64,000 nucleotides of DNA. Source: Arcticibacter sp045629565. GTDB taxonomy: Bacteria; Bacteroidota; Bacteroidia; Sphingobacteriales; Sphingobacteriaceae. Below, one piece after another: positions 44,321 through 53,165 of the stretch (position 1 is the stretch's first letter; every line of letters starts with the position of its first letter). The notes under the pieces were generated by a model. It searched no databases and was not told the origin of the DNA. It worked only from the letters and a program-made list of their open reading frames with translations. The stretch spans positions 1-64,000 of the forward strand of contig NZ_JAZQRL010000012.1 in the NCBI RefSeq assembly GCF_045629565.1, in the 5' to 3' direction. The position numbers were made by a program, and so were the translations under genes.

Positions 44321-44701
44321 ATGTCTGAAAAAAAGAAGTTTACGTTAGAGTACGAAGTTCATTCCTCTCCCAAAATACTGTTTTCTTTCCTAAATGAACC
44401 TAATGGACTGGCCCAATGGTTCGCCGATGAAGTCAAATATAAGGAGCAGATTTACTCTTTCCAATGGGATGGTGAGGAGCACAAAGCGAAGCTCACCAAC
44501 TTGAAAGAAAACAAACTGGTGCGTTTCAAGTGGCTGGATGATGAACCTCAGTGCTATTTCGAGATGGAAATTTTACAGGACGAGTTAACTAATGATGTGG
44601 CCTTGTCTATTACCGATTTCGCGCCTCCTGAGGCGTTGGAAGAACGCAGGCTGATCTGGGACAACCAGATTCAGTATTTGATCAGTGTATTAGGTGCATA
44701 A
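44321..44701 (+). CDS. START-like (SRPBCC/AHSA1-type) domain protein
   Basis: The 126-residue cytoplasmic protein has the helix-grip pattern. FTLEYEVHSSPKILFSFLNE is the first strand and helix, PNGLAQWFADEVKYKE the ligand-pocket loop and KLVRFKWLDDEPQCYFEMEI the sheet. A long C-terminal helix (RRLIWDNQIQYLISVLGA) closes the fold. The fold binds hydrophobic ligands or chaperone partners. No catalytic role can be assigned. It lies 25 bases upstream of the LptF/LptG-type permease gene and is probably co-transcribed, which hints at a role near lipid or envelope metabolism; that is inference. Confidence 0.82.
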   Translation: MSEKKKFTLEYEVHSSPKILFSFLNEPNGLAQWFADEVKYKEQIYSFQWDGEEHKAKLTNLKENKLVRFKWLDDEPQCYFEMEILQDELTNDVALSITDFAPPEALEERRLIWDNQIQYLISVLGA

Positions 44702-44726
44702 GCAAACTAATCACTAATTTTGCATA

Positions 44727-46160
44727 GTGAAGAAAGTCTATCTGCTGATAATTAAGGCCTTTATTAAGCCTTTCATTGTAACCTTTTTCATTGTGATGTT
44801 CGTGTTGTTGATGTTATTTCTATTCAAATACATCGATGACCTGATTGGAAAGGGATTTGAATGGCATGTCATCGTGCGCTTGCTATGGTATGCTTCCGCT
44901 ACCAACGTAGCCATGGCGCTGCCTCTGGCCATGTTGCTTTCTTCGATCATGACCTTCGGAAACCTTGGTGAAAGCTATGAATTAGTAGCGATTAAGTCTA
45001 TTGGCGTTTCCCTTCAAAAAGCGATGCGACCGCTTTTCGTGCTCGTTACGGCCCTTAGTATATCTGCCTTTTTATTCTCGGACTATATGCTTCCGGTTGC
45101 CAATTTGAAGATGGGCTCGCTGTTGTATGACGTTAGAAATCAGAAAGCGTCATTTCTCATTGAAGAGGGAATATTTAATAATACCATAGAAGGATATGCA
45201 ATTCGTGTTCAAGAAAAGGGAAAGGACGGGCGCACGTTAAAGAACGTGATGATATACGACCAGACCGGACCTAACGGAAATCCCTCTACAACTTTGGCGA
45301 AAGAGGGGATCATGTACAAGACCAATAAGGACAGGACGCTTGTTCTGGAGCTGAAGGACGGGGTTCGTTATGAGGAGACATCAGGAGACAAAGGTTATAA
45401 TCCGAGGGAGCGCTTTACTCGTTATCGCTTCAAGGCGACAGAACAGAAGTTCCCTCTTGATGACTTTGAGATGAAGCGTACTGATGAAAATCTTTTTAAG
45501 TCAAACTACGCCATGCTGAACCTGCGTCAATTAAAGCTATACAGGGATTCGACAGCCAGGCAGGCTGATAGCGTGTCGAAGGCGATAATGCCCTTCATCG
45601 CGCCTTCATACCGTTTGTTTAGCTATGTTCAGCCCCCGACAGAACCTTTAAAATCTGTTCCTGACTATAAACAGGACGTTTCGGAACTCTTCAACGATGT
45701 TGAGAAATCAACAGCCCTTAATGCGGCGCTTAATGAAGCACGTTCTGTATCAGAGACGCTTACGGGTAGAAGTGAGGAATACCTGTCTATTCAGAAAACC
45801 ATTCGTCGTTATATCATTGAGTATAATCGTAAGTTCACCTTGTCTGTATCTTGTTTACTTCTTTTCTCTATAGGGGCCCCGCTTGGTGCCATCATCCGTA
45901 AAGGAGGCTTGGGATTACCCGTGGTGATGTCGATCATATTCTTTTTAATCTATCATATTATATCCACTATCGGCGAGAAGTCAGCAAGGGAAGGAACAAT
46001 GTCACCGGTTGTCGGTATGTGGATTGCAATAGCAGTTCTAACGCCTCTGGGCATATTTTTGACATACAAATCCACCAGTGACTCTGCCTTGTTTGATGTT
46101 GAATCTTATAAACAGGCATTTATTAAATTCTTTAAGCGTTTCAAAAAGAAGACGGCATAG
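44727..46160 (+). CDS. LptF/LptG (YjgP/YjgQ) family permease
   Basis: The 477-residue protein starts at GTG (44727) and has the family layout: three N-terminal membrane helices (FIVTFFIVMFVLLMLFLFKY, ATNVAMALPLAMLLSSIMTF, PLFVLVTALSISAFLFSDYM), then a long periplasmic beta-jellyroll (about 125-260). A coiled region comes next, followed by three C-terminal helices (FTLSVSCLLLFSIGAPLGAI, LPVVMSIIFFLIYHIIS, VGMWIAIAVLTPLGIFL). LptF and LptG form the membrane part of the lipopolysaccharide export transporter that works with LptB. It is longer than the E. coli proteins (about 360) because of the charged segment at about 260-365. F and G cannot be told apart here. Confidence 0.92.
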   Translation: MKKVYLLIIKAFIKPFIVTFFIVMFVLLMLFLFKYIDDLIGKGFEWHVIVRLLWYASATNVAMALPLAMLLSSIMTFGNLGESYELVAIKSIGVSLQKAMRPLFVLVTALSISAFLFSDYMLPVANLKMGSLLYDVRNQKASFLIEEGIFNNTIEGYAIRVQEKGKDGRTLKNVMIYDQTGPNGNPSTTLAKEGIMYKTNKDRTLVLELKDGVRYEETSGDKGYNPRERFTRYRFKATEQKFPLDDFEMKRTDENLFKSNYAMLNLRQLKLYRDSTARQADSVSKAIMPFIAPSYRLFSYVQPPTEPLKSVPDYKQDVSELFNDVEKSTALNAALNEARSVSETLTGRSEEYLSIQKTIRRYIIEYNRKFTLSVSCLLLFSIGAPLGAIIRKGGLGLPVVMSIIFFLIYHIISTIGEKSAREGTMSPVVGMWIAIAVLTPLGIFLTYKSTSDSALFDVESYKQAFIKFFKRFKKKTA

Positions 46161-46232
46161 GCAGCGACGTTGTTTATAAACTTACATGTTCATTATACTA
46201 TTGTTAAGTGATTAGCTTAATTTTGTATTCAA

Positions 46233-47450
46233 ATGGATATTAAACTTAATACAATTGAAGAAGCCATTGACGACCTGAAGGCCGGCAAGGTGATCATTGT
46301 AGTTGACGATGAAGACAGGGAGAATGAGGGTGATTTCATTACCACTGCACGTAATATTACTCCAGAGATCATAAATTTCATGGCTTCGCAGGGCCGGGGA
46401 CTTATTTGTGCGCCGCTGACGGAAAGTCGCTGTGATGAACTTGGATTAAACTTGATGGTAGGGACCAACACAGCACTCCATGAAACTAATTTCACGGTGT
46501 CTGTTGACTTAATCGGAAATGGTTGTACCACCGGTATTTCGGCCTCTGACCGCTCCAAGACGATTCAGGCGCTGATCGATCCGGCTACTCGGCCAGAAGA
46601 TTTGGGTCGCCCGGGACACGTGTTTCCCCTTCGTGCTAAGGATGGTGGCGTACTTCGTCGGGCAGGTCATACAGAAGCGGTGATTGACTTTGCGAGCCTT
46701 GCAGGCATGGAGCCGGCAGGTGTTCTGGTTGAGATAATGAAGGAGGATGGCGAAATGGCCCGATTGCCTGATCTGATGCTAATCGCCGAAAAGTTTGATC
46801 TGAAAATTGTTTCCATTAAAGATTTAATTAACTATCGGTTGCAGACCGAGTCCTTGATAGCTAAGGAGGTTTCTGTAACGTTGCCTACACAATGGGGAAA
46901 TTTCCAGCTGGTTGCTTATACGCAAACCGATACGCAGGAACATCACCTGGCTCTGGTTAAAGGGGAATGGAAGGAGGACGAGCCTGTATTGGTTAGAGTT
47001 CATAGTTCCTGTGTTACGGGAGATATTTTCGGATCGTGTCGTTGTGATTGCGGGCCTCAGCTGCATAAGGCTATGGAAATGATCGAGGCTGAAGGAAAGG
47101 GGGCGATCATCTATATGAATCAGGAAGGCAGGGGTATTGGTCTTATCAACAAGCTTCATGCTTACAATCTTCAAGAGAATGGCTTCGATACTGTTGATGC
47201 GAATTTGCAGCTCGGCTTCAAGATGGATCAGCGAGATTATGGTGTAGGAGCGCAGATATTAAGAAGTCTGGGCATTACGAAGATGCGGCTACTGTCCAAC
47301 AACCCGAGCAAGCGTGCAGGCTTAATCGGTTATGGGATTGAGATTGTGGAGAATATTCCGATCGAGATTGCTTCGAACCAATATAACGAACAATACCTTA
47401 TAACAAAGAGGGATAGAATGGGGCATTCTATTTTGAATAACTCCTTGTAA
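46233..47450 (+). CDS. ribBA: Bifunctional DHBP synthase / GTP cyclohydrolase II (riboflavin)
   Basis: The 405-residue protein fuses two riboflavin enzymes. Residues 1-205 are 3,4-dihydroxy-2-butanone 4-phosphate synthase: DDEDRENEGD at 25-34 binds magnesium, and TTGISASDRSKT and RPGHVFPLRAKDGG are also visible. Residues about 206-400 are GTP cyclohydrolase II. Its zinc cysteines lie in SCVTGDIFGSCRCDCG (about 258-273), and YMNQEGRGIGL and NNPSKRAGL follow. Together they supply both precursors, one from ribulose 5-phosphate and one from GTP. All key residues appear intact. No FMN riboswitch was seen in the 72-base upstream gap. The stop lies 3 bases from the convergent tamB stop. Confidence 0.96.
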   Translation: MDIKLNTIEEAIDDLKAGKVIIVVDDEDRENEGDFITTARNITPEIINFMASQGRGLICAPLTESRCDELGLNLMVGTNTALHETNFTVSVDLIGNGCTTGISASDRSKTIQALIDPATRPEDLGRPGHVFPLRAKDGGVLRRAGHTEAVIDFASLAGMEPAGVLVEIMKEDGEMARLPDLMLIAEKFDLKIVSIKDLINYRLQTESLIAKEVSVTLPTQWGNFQLVAYTQTDTQEHHLALVKGEWKEDEPVLVRVHSSCVTGDIFGSCRCDCGPQLHKAMEMIEAEGKGAIIYMNQEGRGIGLINKLHAYNLQENGFDTVDANLQLGFKMDQRDYGVGAQILRSLGITKMRLLSNNPSKRAGLIGYGIEIVENIPIEIASNQYNEQYLITKRDRMGHSILNNSL

Positions 47451-47453
47451 TAC

Positions 47454-50400
47454 TTATTTGGATTTTCGCTGTGAATCACTGTTGCCTGGTAAGATAGCGG
47501 CAGATGGTCCGGTGGGTTTCTGCTGACTTGGTGAAGGGGTGGGAGTAGGTAATTGCCTTCTTTCATCCCTTCTTCTTTTTCCGATCAAGGCCCTCAGGAA
47601 TTCTCTTAAATTTTCAAAATCCTGACGGTAAACCAGTCCCAGTGCGCTGATGTATTCCTGGTCAGGATTTAGGAAGTTCCTGTTGTTAAGCCTGTTCGAC
47701 GCTCTGGCATTCAGACTTCCGTCCTTTCTAAGCAGATAGAGAAGCTCGACGTCCCTGGCGACTGAGTTTCCTATAATGTTCAGATCATTTAACTCTGTTC
47801 TTCTATCGGTAACGCCTCCCGTAATCACCAGACGATCTTCCAGAAGACGGAGTGATGCACTGGCTTCGTTAAGAGACCTTATATTCAAATCTACGAAATT
47901 CAAGTTAAGGGATTGGGCGAGAATATTGTTCAACTGGTTGAAGAACAGTTCGGTGCCAGCACTAAATATGGTTGAGTTTACTGCCTGGACGTTCACGGAC
48001 CCGGTGTTTGGCGAAAAGGACCTTCTGACGATTAGACTCAATGCTTGCGTATTCTTGTTATTTACATCGTTGAAGTAACTCTGCAGTTCATCCTTGACCT
48101 TGGTGTCTGTAGGGAAATTGATGTCGAAAGATATATCTGGCTGGGTCAGATTACCGTTCAGATTCATGATGGCCTCCGCTAATACGCGCCCTTCTTCGGC
48201 AGCCCTTCCGGCAGCGAGGTATAGCGGACGTACGTCCGTTCGCACGCTGTAGGCCGCTTTGAGATTGATCAGAGCGTCGGCAGGATCGCCTGTCCATCTG
48301 ATTGAGCCTCCCTGACTAAGATCGAATATCTTGTTGATAAAATCCTGGGCTGTAAACTGAAACTTGCCACTAGAGATGAGATAATCTCCGTACATTTCGA
48401 AATCTCCCTGACTAGTGATTTTTAGGTTCAGGGTAGCATTTCCTCGTCCATTTAACCGACCGAGATTCGTGATGATATTCACTTCACTGTTTTCGTCTAC
48501 AACCAGGTCAAAGTTCATAGCGATACCGCGAAACAACGAGGGAGCGAGAGGCCTAAAGGACGAGTCTTTAGCGACGAATGTAATGTAGTCGTTGTTAGTA
48601 ATAGTCTCCGATCCGTTTAGCGGAATGTTGAAGACTGTGCCTTCTTCTGTTTTAGCATTGATATCAATGCTCATATTGCTCGTTGGACCTTTAAATTTGA
48701 ATGTCCCCGTGGCGAAGGCGGTTCCGTAATAGATGGGATTGTCTTTCGCTGTCGTATTTAAGGCCATGAATTTGCTTGCCCGGATGGAAATGTCCAAAAG
48801 GGGGTTTCTCAAATCTGTCAGGTCGACAGTTCCGGTAGCAACCGCAACGTTATTGTTAATGTCTCTCAACTCCAGGTTGTCCAGATTGATTACACTGTTC
48901 TGGATCGATACCTCATCTGTGACACGATAAGGAGTTCTAAGATAATTGACTGTTAAATGTGCGTCTTTCAGGCTTAGGTTTCCATTAATCCGTGGATCAA
49001 GAATATTGCCGCTGACATTTACTTTGGCTGATACCTGACCTTTTACATTAGATACCAGGCTTCTGATAGCAGGCGTAAAGATGACCAGTTCATTATCCTC
49101 CATAGTAAGATCAAGGTCAAGCGTATTGACTTCAGCGCTGGCATTGTAAGTACCAACAACGTTCATCGTTTCTTTACCATCTTTGAGAATGTCCATATTA
49201 ACGTTTACTAGCTTGGTGACATTGTCGAGATCGGCAACAAGGTTTAAATCGCCCACCCTCGTATTGTTCATGACCAGCGTATCTATCTTCAGCTGTGCTT
49301 CTATTTTTGGCTGCCTCAGTACGGAATTCAGAGATACGTTTCCGTTAAGCTGACCGCCAAGAATAACTCCGGCAGCTCTTGTCAGCGCATTAAAGGTTAC
49401 AAGGGTGAAATTTTTGAAGTCTATGTTTAACTTGTCCTGTGGCTGGTCAGATATCACGCCATCTATAGTAAGGAGCTGCTCATTACGCAAAAGTTCGAAG
49501 CTCTGAACGAAAATCTTATTGTTGTCGAACTGCAGTTTTACTTGTTCAGGAACCCGCCAGACTTCCCGGTTGATGATGAAGTCTGATGGCAGAAGGCTTA
49601 ATTTAGCGAGCGTGTCTGTGCCAAACTCAATCAAACCGTTTAGATCGAGCTGATTGGTAGCATCTTTATCTGATAGCTTGATATTGAGCGAAAGGCTGTC
49701 ATTGTAGAGGATGTTTGCAAAGTTGACGTTCTTGATGTATAGACTGTCAGTGATGTCAATACGGTCGGCCGTCATGAACAGGTTCAGTGCCCTTCGGGCT
49801 GCCGATTCGTCAATAATGAAGTTATTGACCTTTATTTTTTTGTATTCTATAAGCTCACTGGATCCGTTAAGGGCAGCTATGCTGTCGACACTGTTGAAAC
49901 GACCGTAAAATACTGCTCCCAGGGGTATTTTTAAATCAGGGAGTACCAACATTGCAACAGGGGCGAAATCTTTAATGTTTAGATAGAAATTAAAGTCTTG
50001 CTCGCCTACTTTCCGTATATCGGCTTTTAGGGAGGGGATATAGCGTTTAACTACCGATTTGAAGTAGGAAGGCAGTGTGTTAAGGTCATATCTTCCACGA
50101 ATGTTTGCTTCGAGAATATCAGAATTAATAGCCAACAATCTCGAGCTGCCCAAGCCTTCGGCTTTCAGAATAATTTCATCTACCAGAAGAGAGCTGTCTC
50201 TGCTGGTAAGCCGGAGTTCAGTTAAATTGAGATTGCCTTCTATGTTGTTCAGATTATTGCCTGTAAAGGCAGTGTTCACTTTTACGTTAAGCTGAAGAGT
50301 ATCTTTAGTGAAATGGAGCTTATTTAAGTTAGCATTGGCTACTGATGCATTAAATTTGAAGGCCGGGAGGCGCGTGTTTAAGTTGATGTCTCCATCAAAG

Positions 50401-51908
50401 TTCAATCTGATGTTTTTATCGTTTATCCGGATGTTTCCGCGGAAAAGTTTATTGATGATGTCTCCGCGCATATCAATATTGCTGTAACGATATCCGTTGA
50501 AATCAAAATAGCGTGCGTCGATGTCTATTTTGTCGCGCAGTTCATGAAGGTTGAATCCGCGACCGTCGATCCTGGCGGTGAGGCTTGTACGCCCCAATTT
50601 TTTTTGTTCAAGAAGATCGCCTAAGTTGAAGTCTACCGCCTGAATTGTTCCGGTGTAGGTTGGAGTTCCGTTTAAGTTTATGTTGACGTCGGGCTGAAGC
50701 CGGCCCAGGCTTGTCTTGAATTCACCTTCTGCTTTAAAGTTCTTTACGAGTCCGTTGAAAGTACCCTGGAAGCTGACATTACCAAACTTCGCTGCAATTT
50801 CAGGAATTTTCGCGGTTAATCCAGTAGCCTGTTTGATGAGTTTATCCGCATCTTTTTTATTGGTGAAAAGGCGTTCGATTTGCAGATTGAACATCGTGCG
50901 GTCTATATTAGGAAGACCCTTTATTCCAAAATTACCTTTGATATAGGTGGCCTGCCCAGCCGTCATGGTGACATTTTTTGCAGTGATATTGTTGACTCGG
51001 CCACTTACGTCACCGTTCAGGCGGACATCAAGATTCATGTTCTTGAGTGCTGATGTGAAATAGGAGATATCACTTGAATGCAGGGTGCTGTTATGAAGAG
51101 AAGCTTTGACGTATACCTTGTTAATGAAGTCAGAAAAGTCGCCGAAATTATTGTATTTGAATAAGAGATAATTGCTCAGGGAACTTCTGTTGGTTTCCAG
51201 CTTTAGATTAGCAAATTGCATGCTGTTGGTGTCAATAGTAGCGTCAGTATCCAGGTTTCTAACAAAAAATCCGGTTTTTTCTTTGAAACTTAGAGCACGG
51301 ACCTTCGCTTTGAAAAGGAAATTTTTGGTATCCAGATCCGTTATCACCGCATTCAGTTTGCTCAATGCAATGTCATTGAAGTTGACCTGACGGGTCAGTG
51401 TGCTGTCATTGAAGTTTCTGTACCTGAAGGATGTATTGTGGATAGCAATTTTCTCAAAAGTAACGGTATAAGGTTCAGAAGACGGTTTCTTTTTAGTTTC
51501 AGGTTCACCAGAGTCAAAATAATTTATGATGAACTGCAGATTAGTCGTATTGTCTTTGTATTTTTTGAGATAGAATGATCCGCCGTTAAGATCTACGGTT
51601 TGAACGTCCACTATTCTTTTTCTGAGTGAAAAGAGATTAAGGTCTACTGAAAATCTGGGCGCATAAAGCAAGGTGTCTTTTTCCTGATCCTGAATGTAGA
51701 GACCTTCCAATACGACGAGCTTAAACGGCTTAATGTACAAGCTTTTGATATCGATTGTGGAGTTAAGTTCTCCGGACAGGTAAGCTGCCGCCCTTTTCGC
51801 TGCGTACGTCTGAACTGATTTAAACTGTAAAGCAAAAATCAGAGATGCAGCCAGCAGAATGACAGCAGATAAAATCCATAACGTTATTTTAAGTAGTTTT
51901 TTAATAAT
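47454..51908 (-). CDS. tamB: Translocation/assembly module TamB homologue
   Basis: This is a giant AsmA/TamB-type protein with beta-strand repeats over its length (for example LDLDLTMEDNELVIFTPAIR) and the TamB C-terminal domain at about 1100-1440 (VRTDVRPLYLAAGRAAEEG, FNQLNNILAQSLNLNF). TamB bridges the periplasm and is linked to outer membrane protein assembly and lipid transport. The first ordinary start (TTG, 51740) would remove the membrane anchor. The frame is open upstream to a TAG and encodes KKLLKITLWILSAVILLAA, a perfect N-terminal anchor. No ATG, GTG or TTG lies in that part. I therefore draw the gene from ATT at 51908 (ATT ATT AAA AAA CTA CTT, about 1,484 residues). The start is uncertain; the gene is not. 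Confidence 0.88.
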   Translation of the reverse strand: MIKKLLKITLWILSAVILLAASLIFALQFKSVQTYAAKRAAAYLSGELNSTIDIKSLYIKPFKLVVLEGLYIQDQEKDTLLYAPRFSVDLNLFSLRKRIVDVQTVDLNGGSFYLKKYKDNTTNLQFIINYFDSGEPETKKKPSSEPYTVTFEKIAIHNTSFRYRNFNDSTLTRQVNFNDIALSKLNAVITDLDTKNFLFKAKVRALSFKEKTGFFVRNLDTDATIDTNSMQFANLKLETNRSSLSNYLLFKYNNFGDFSDFINKVYVKASLHNSTLHSSDISYFTSALKNMNLDVRLNGDVSGRVNNITAKNVTMTAGQATYIKGNFGIKGLPNIDRTMFNLQIERLFTNKKDADKLIKQATGLTAKIPEIAAKFGNVSFQGTFNGLVKNFKAEGEFKTSLGRLQPDVNINLNGTPTYTGTIQAVDFNLGDLLEQKKLGRTSLTARIDGRGFNLHELRDKIDIDARYFDFNGYRYSNIDMRGDIINKLFRGNIRINDKNIRLNFDGDINLNTRLPAFKFNASVANANLNKLHFTKDTLQLNVKVNTAFTGNNLNNIEGNLNLTELRLTSRDSSLLVDEIILKAEGLGSSRLLAINSDILEANIRGRYDLNTLPSYFKSVVKRYIPSLKADIRKVGEQDFNFYLNIKDFAPVAMLVLPDLKIPLGAVFYGRFNSVDSIAALNGSSELIEYKKIKVNNFIIDESAARRALNLFMTADRIDITDSLYIKNVNFANILYNDSLSLNIKLSDKDATNQLDLNGLIEFGTDTLAKLSLLPSDFIINREVWRVPEQVKLQFDNNKIFVQSFELLRNEQLLTIDGVISDQPQDKLNIDFKNFTLVTFNALTRAAGVILGGQLNGNVSLNSVLRQPKIEAQLKIDTLVMNNTRVGDLNLVADLDNVTKLVNVNMDILKDGKETMNVVGTYNASAEVNTLDLDLTMEDNELVIFTPAIRSLVSNVKGQVSAKVNVSGNILDPRINGNLSLKDAHLTVNYLRTPYRVTDEVSIQNSVINLDNLELRDINNNVAVATGTVDLTDLRNPLLDISIRASKFMALNTTAKDNPIYYGTAFATGTFKFKGPTSNMSIDINAKTEEGTVFNIPLNGSETITNNDYITFVAKDSSFRPLAPSLFRGIAMNFDLVVDENSEVNIITNLGRLNGRGNATLNLKITSQGDFEMYGDYLISSGKFQFTAQDFINKIFDLSQGGSIRWTGDPADALINLKAAYSVRTDVRPLYLAAGRAAEEGRVLAEAIMNLNGNLTQPDISFDINFPTDTKVKDELQSYFNDVNNKNTQALSLIVRRSFSPNTGSVNVQAVNSTIFSAGTELFFNQLNNILAQSLNLNFVDLNIRSLNEASASLRLLEDRLVITGGVTDRRTELNDLNIIGNSVARDVELLYLLRKDGSLNARASNRLNNRNFLNPDQEYISALGLVYRQDFENLREFLRALIGKRRRDERRQLPTPTPSPSQQKPTGPSAAILPGNSDSQRKSK

Positions 51909-51947
51909 TTTGTACTTTAAATCACAACAATAAAATTTCTATCCAGT

Positions 51948-52949
51948 TTGGCTACTATACTCGCTATCGAATCGTCCTGCGATGAAACCTCTGCATCTAT
52001 ATGTAAAGATGGTGAAATCCTCTCTAACATAATTGCGACTCAGGCAGTTCATCACAAATATGGAGGTGTCGTTCCCGAGCTGGCCTCCAGAGCTCATCAG
52101 CAAAATATTATTCCAGTAGTGGAAGATGCAATATCGACCGCTAAAATAAACAAAAAAGACATTCAAGCCGTCGCTTTTACTAGAGGGCCGGGTTTATTAG
52201 GTTCATTGCTTGTCGGAACATCATTCGCAAAGGGCTTTGCACTGGCGCGGAATCTGCCTCTGATAGAAGTGAATCATATGCATGCGCACATTCTCGCGCA
52301 TTTTATAGATGATCCCAAGCCCAAGTTTCCTTTTCTCTGTCTTACCGTATCAGGTGGACATACACAGATCGTCCTGGTGCGAGACTACTTTGATATGGAA
52401 ATCGTTGGCGAAACAAACGATGACGCCGCAGGCGAGGCTTTTGATAAAACAGCTAAGATTTTGGGGCTTCCCTATCCGGGTGGGCCTCTTGTTGACAAAC
52501 TGGCCAGGGAAGGAAACGCCGCTGCTTTCGGCTTCCCGGAGCCGCAGATTCCGGGTCTTAACTTTAGTTTCAGTGGTTTAAAGACTTCTATTCTTTATTT
52601 TGTGAGGGATAAGAAGAAAGTTGATCCGGATTTTCTTACAAACAATATGGCTGATATATGCGCCTCAGTTCAGCATCGTATCGTAACTATCTTGCTAAAA
52701 AAGCTGAAATTAGCTGCAAAGCAGTATAATATCTCGCATATCGCTATAGCAGGAGGGGTATCTGCTAACTCAGGTTTACGGCAGCACTTGCAGGATGTAG
52801 CCGAACAAGAAAGCTGGAAAGTGTATATACCCGCTTTTCAGTATTGCACAGACAACGCGGCTATGATCGCCATTGCAGGATATTATAAATACCTTCGCGG
52901 AGATTTTGTCGGACAGGATATCTCTCCTTTAGCCCGTATGAATTTTTAA
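51948..52949 (+). CDS. tsaD: tRNA N6-threonylcarbamoyladenosine transferase TsaD
   Basis: The 333-residue ASKHA-fold enzyme begins ATILAIESSCDETSAS and has the metal ligands His110 and His114 (NHMHAHILAH). The loop FTRGPGLLGSLLVG and the C-terminal YCTDNAAMIAIAG are also present. TsaD transfers the threonylcarbamoyl group to A37 of tRNAs reading ANN codons, together with TsaB and TsaE. The start is TTG at 51948 (TTG GCT ACT ATA); no ATG is available in frame upstream before the leader of the divergent tamB, about 40 bases away. The sequence is full-length and all motifs are intact. A small membrane protein gene follows after 10 bases. Confidence 0.96.
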   Translation: MATILAIESSCDETSASICKDGEILSNIIATQAVHHKYGGVVPELASRAHQQNIIPVVEDAISTAKINKKDIQAVAFTRGPGLLGSLLVGTSFAKGFALARNLPLIEVNHMHAHILAHFIDDPKPKFPFLCLTVSGGHTQIVLVRDYFDMEIVGETNDDAAGEAFDKTAKILGLPYPGGPLVDKLAREGNAAAFGFPEPQIPGLNFSFSGLKTSILYFVRDKKKVDPDFLTNNMADICASVQHRIVTILLKKLKLAAKQYNISHIAIAGGVSANSGLRQHLQDVAEQESWKVYIPAFQYCTDNAAMIAIAGYYKYLRGDFVGQDISPLARMNF

Positions 52950-52959
52950 TAACAATCAG

Positions 52960-53136
52960 ATGATAACCACTTCGTTAATCTTTGCTCTTTTATTTGCAGT
53001 TCCTTTAATAGGGTTTATCTTTTATTTGATCTGGAAAGACAAGCAAAAACGTAAGCTCGGAATTGCGGTGTTGATCGCTTTGTGTGTTTTCGCCATTTTA
53101 GTTGCTTATCAGGTTAATAAAGACAAAGGGATTTAA
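52960..53136 (+). CDS. Small two-helix membrane protein, 58 residues
   Basis: An ATG at 52960 opens a 58-codon frame ending TAA at 53136. It encodes MITTSLIFALLFAVPLIG, a first membrane helix, then the basic turn WKDKQKRKLG. A second helix (IAVLIALCVFAILVAY) and a charged tail (QVNKDKGI) complete it. The gene is tightly packed, 10 bases after tsaD and 29 bases before the desaturase gene, and its hydrophobic-basic-hydrophobic layout is what a real small membrane protein would show. I know no function for it. It may be a hairpin with both ends outside and the basic loop in the cytoplasm. Confidence 0.7.
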   Translation: MITTSLIFALLFAVPLIGFIFYLIWKDKQKRKLGIAVLIALCVFAILVAYQVNKDKGI

Positions 53137-53165
53137 AGCAATTTCTTTACATTAGAGGTCTGTTT

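Noticed and set aside
46218..46225. TAATTTTG as a ribBA promoter element
   Set aside because: It matches the -7 consensus but ends 7 bases before the start codon and has no -33 element at the right distance, so transcription from it would leave almost no leader.
46161..46232. FMN riboswitch upstream of ribBA
   Set aside because: The gap is only 72 bases, AT-rich, and lacks the conserved FMN-aptamer segments.
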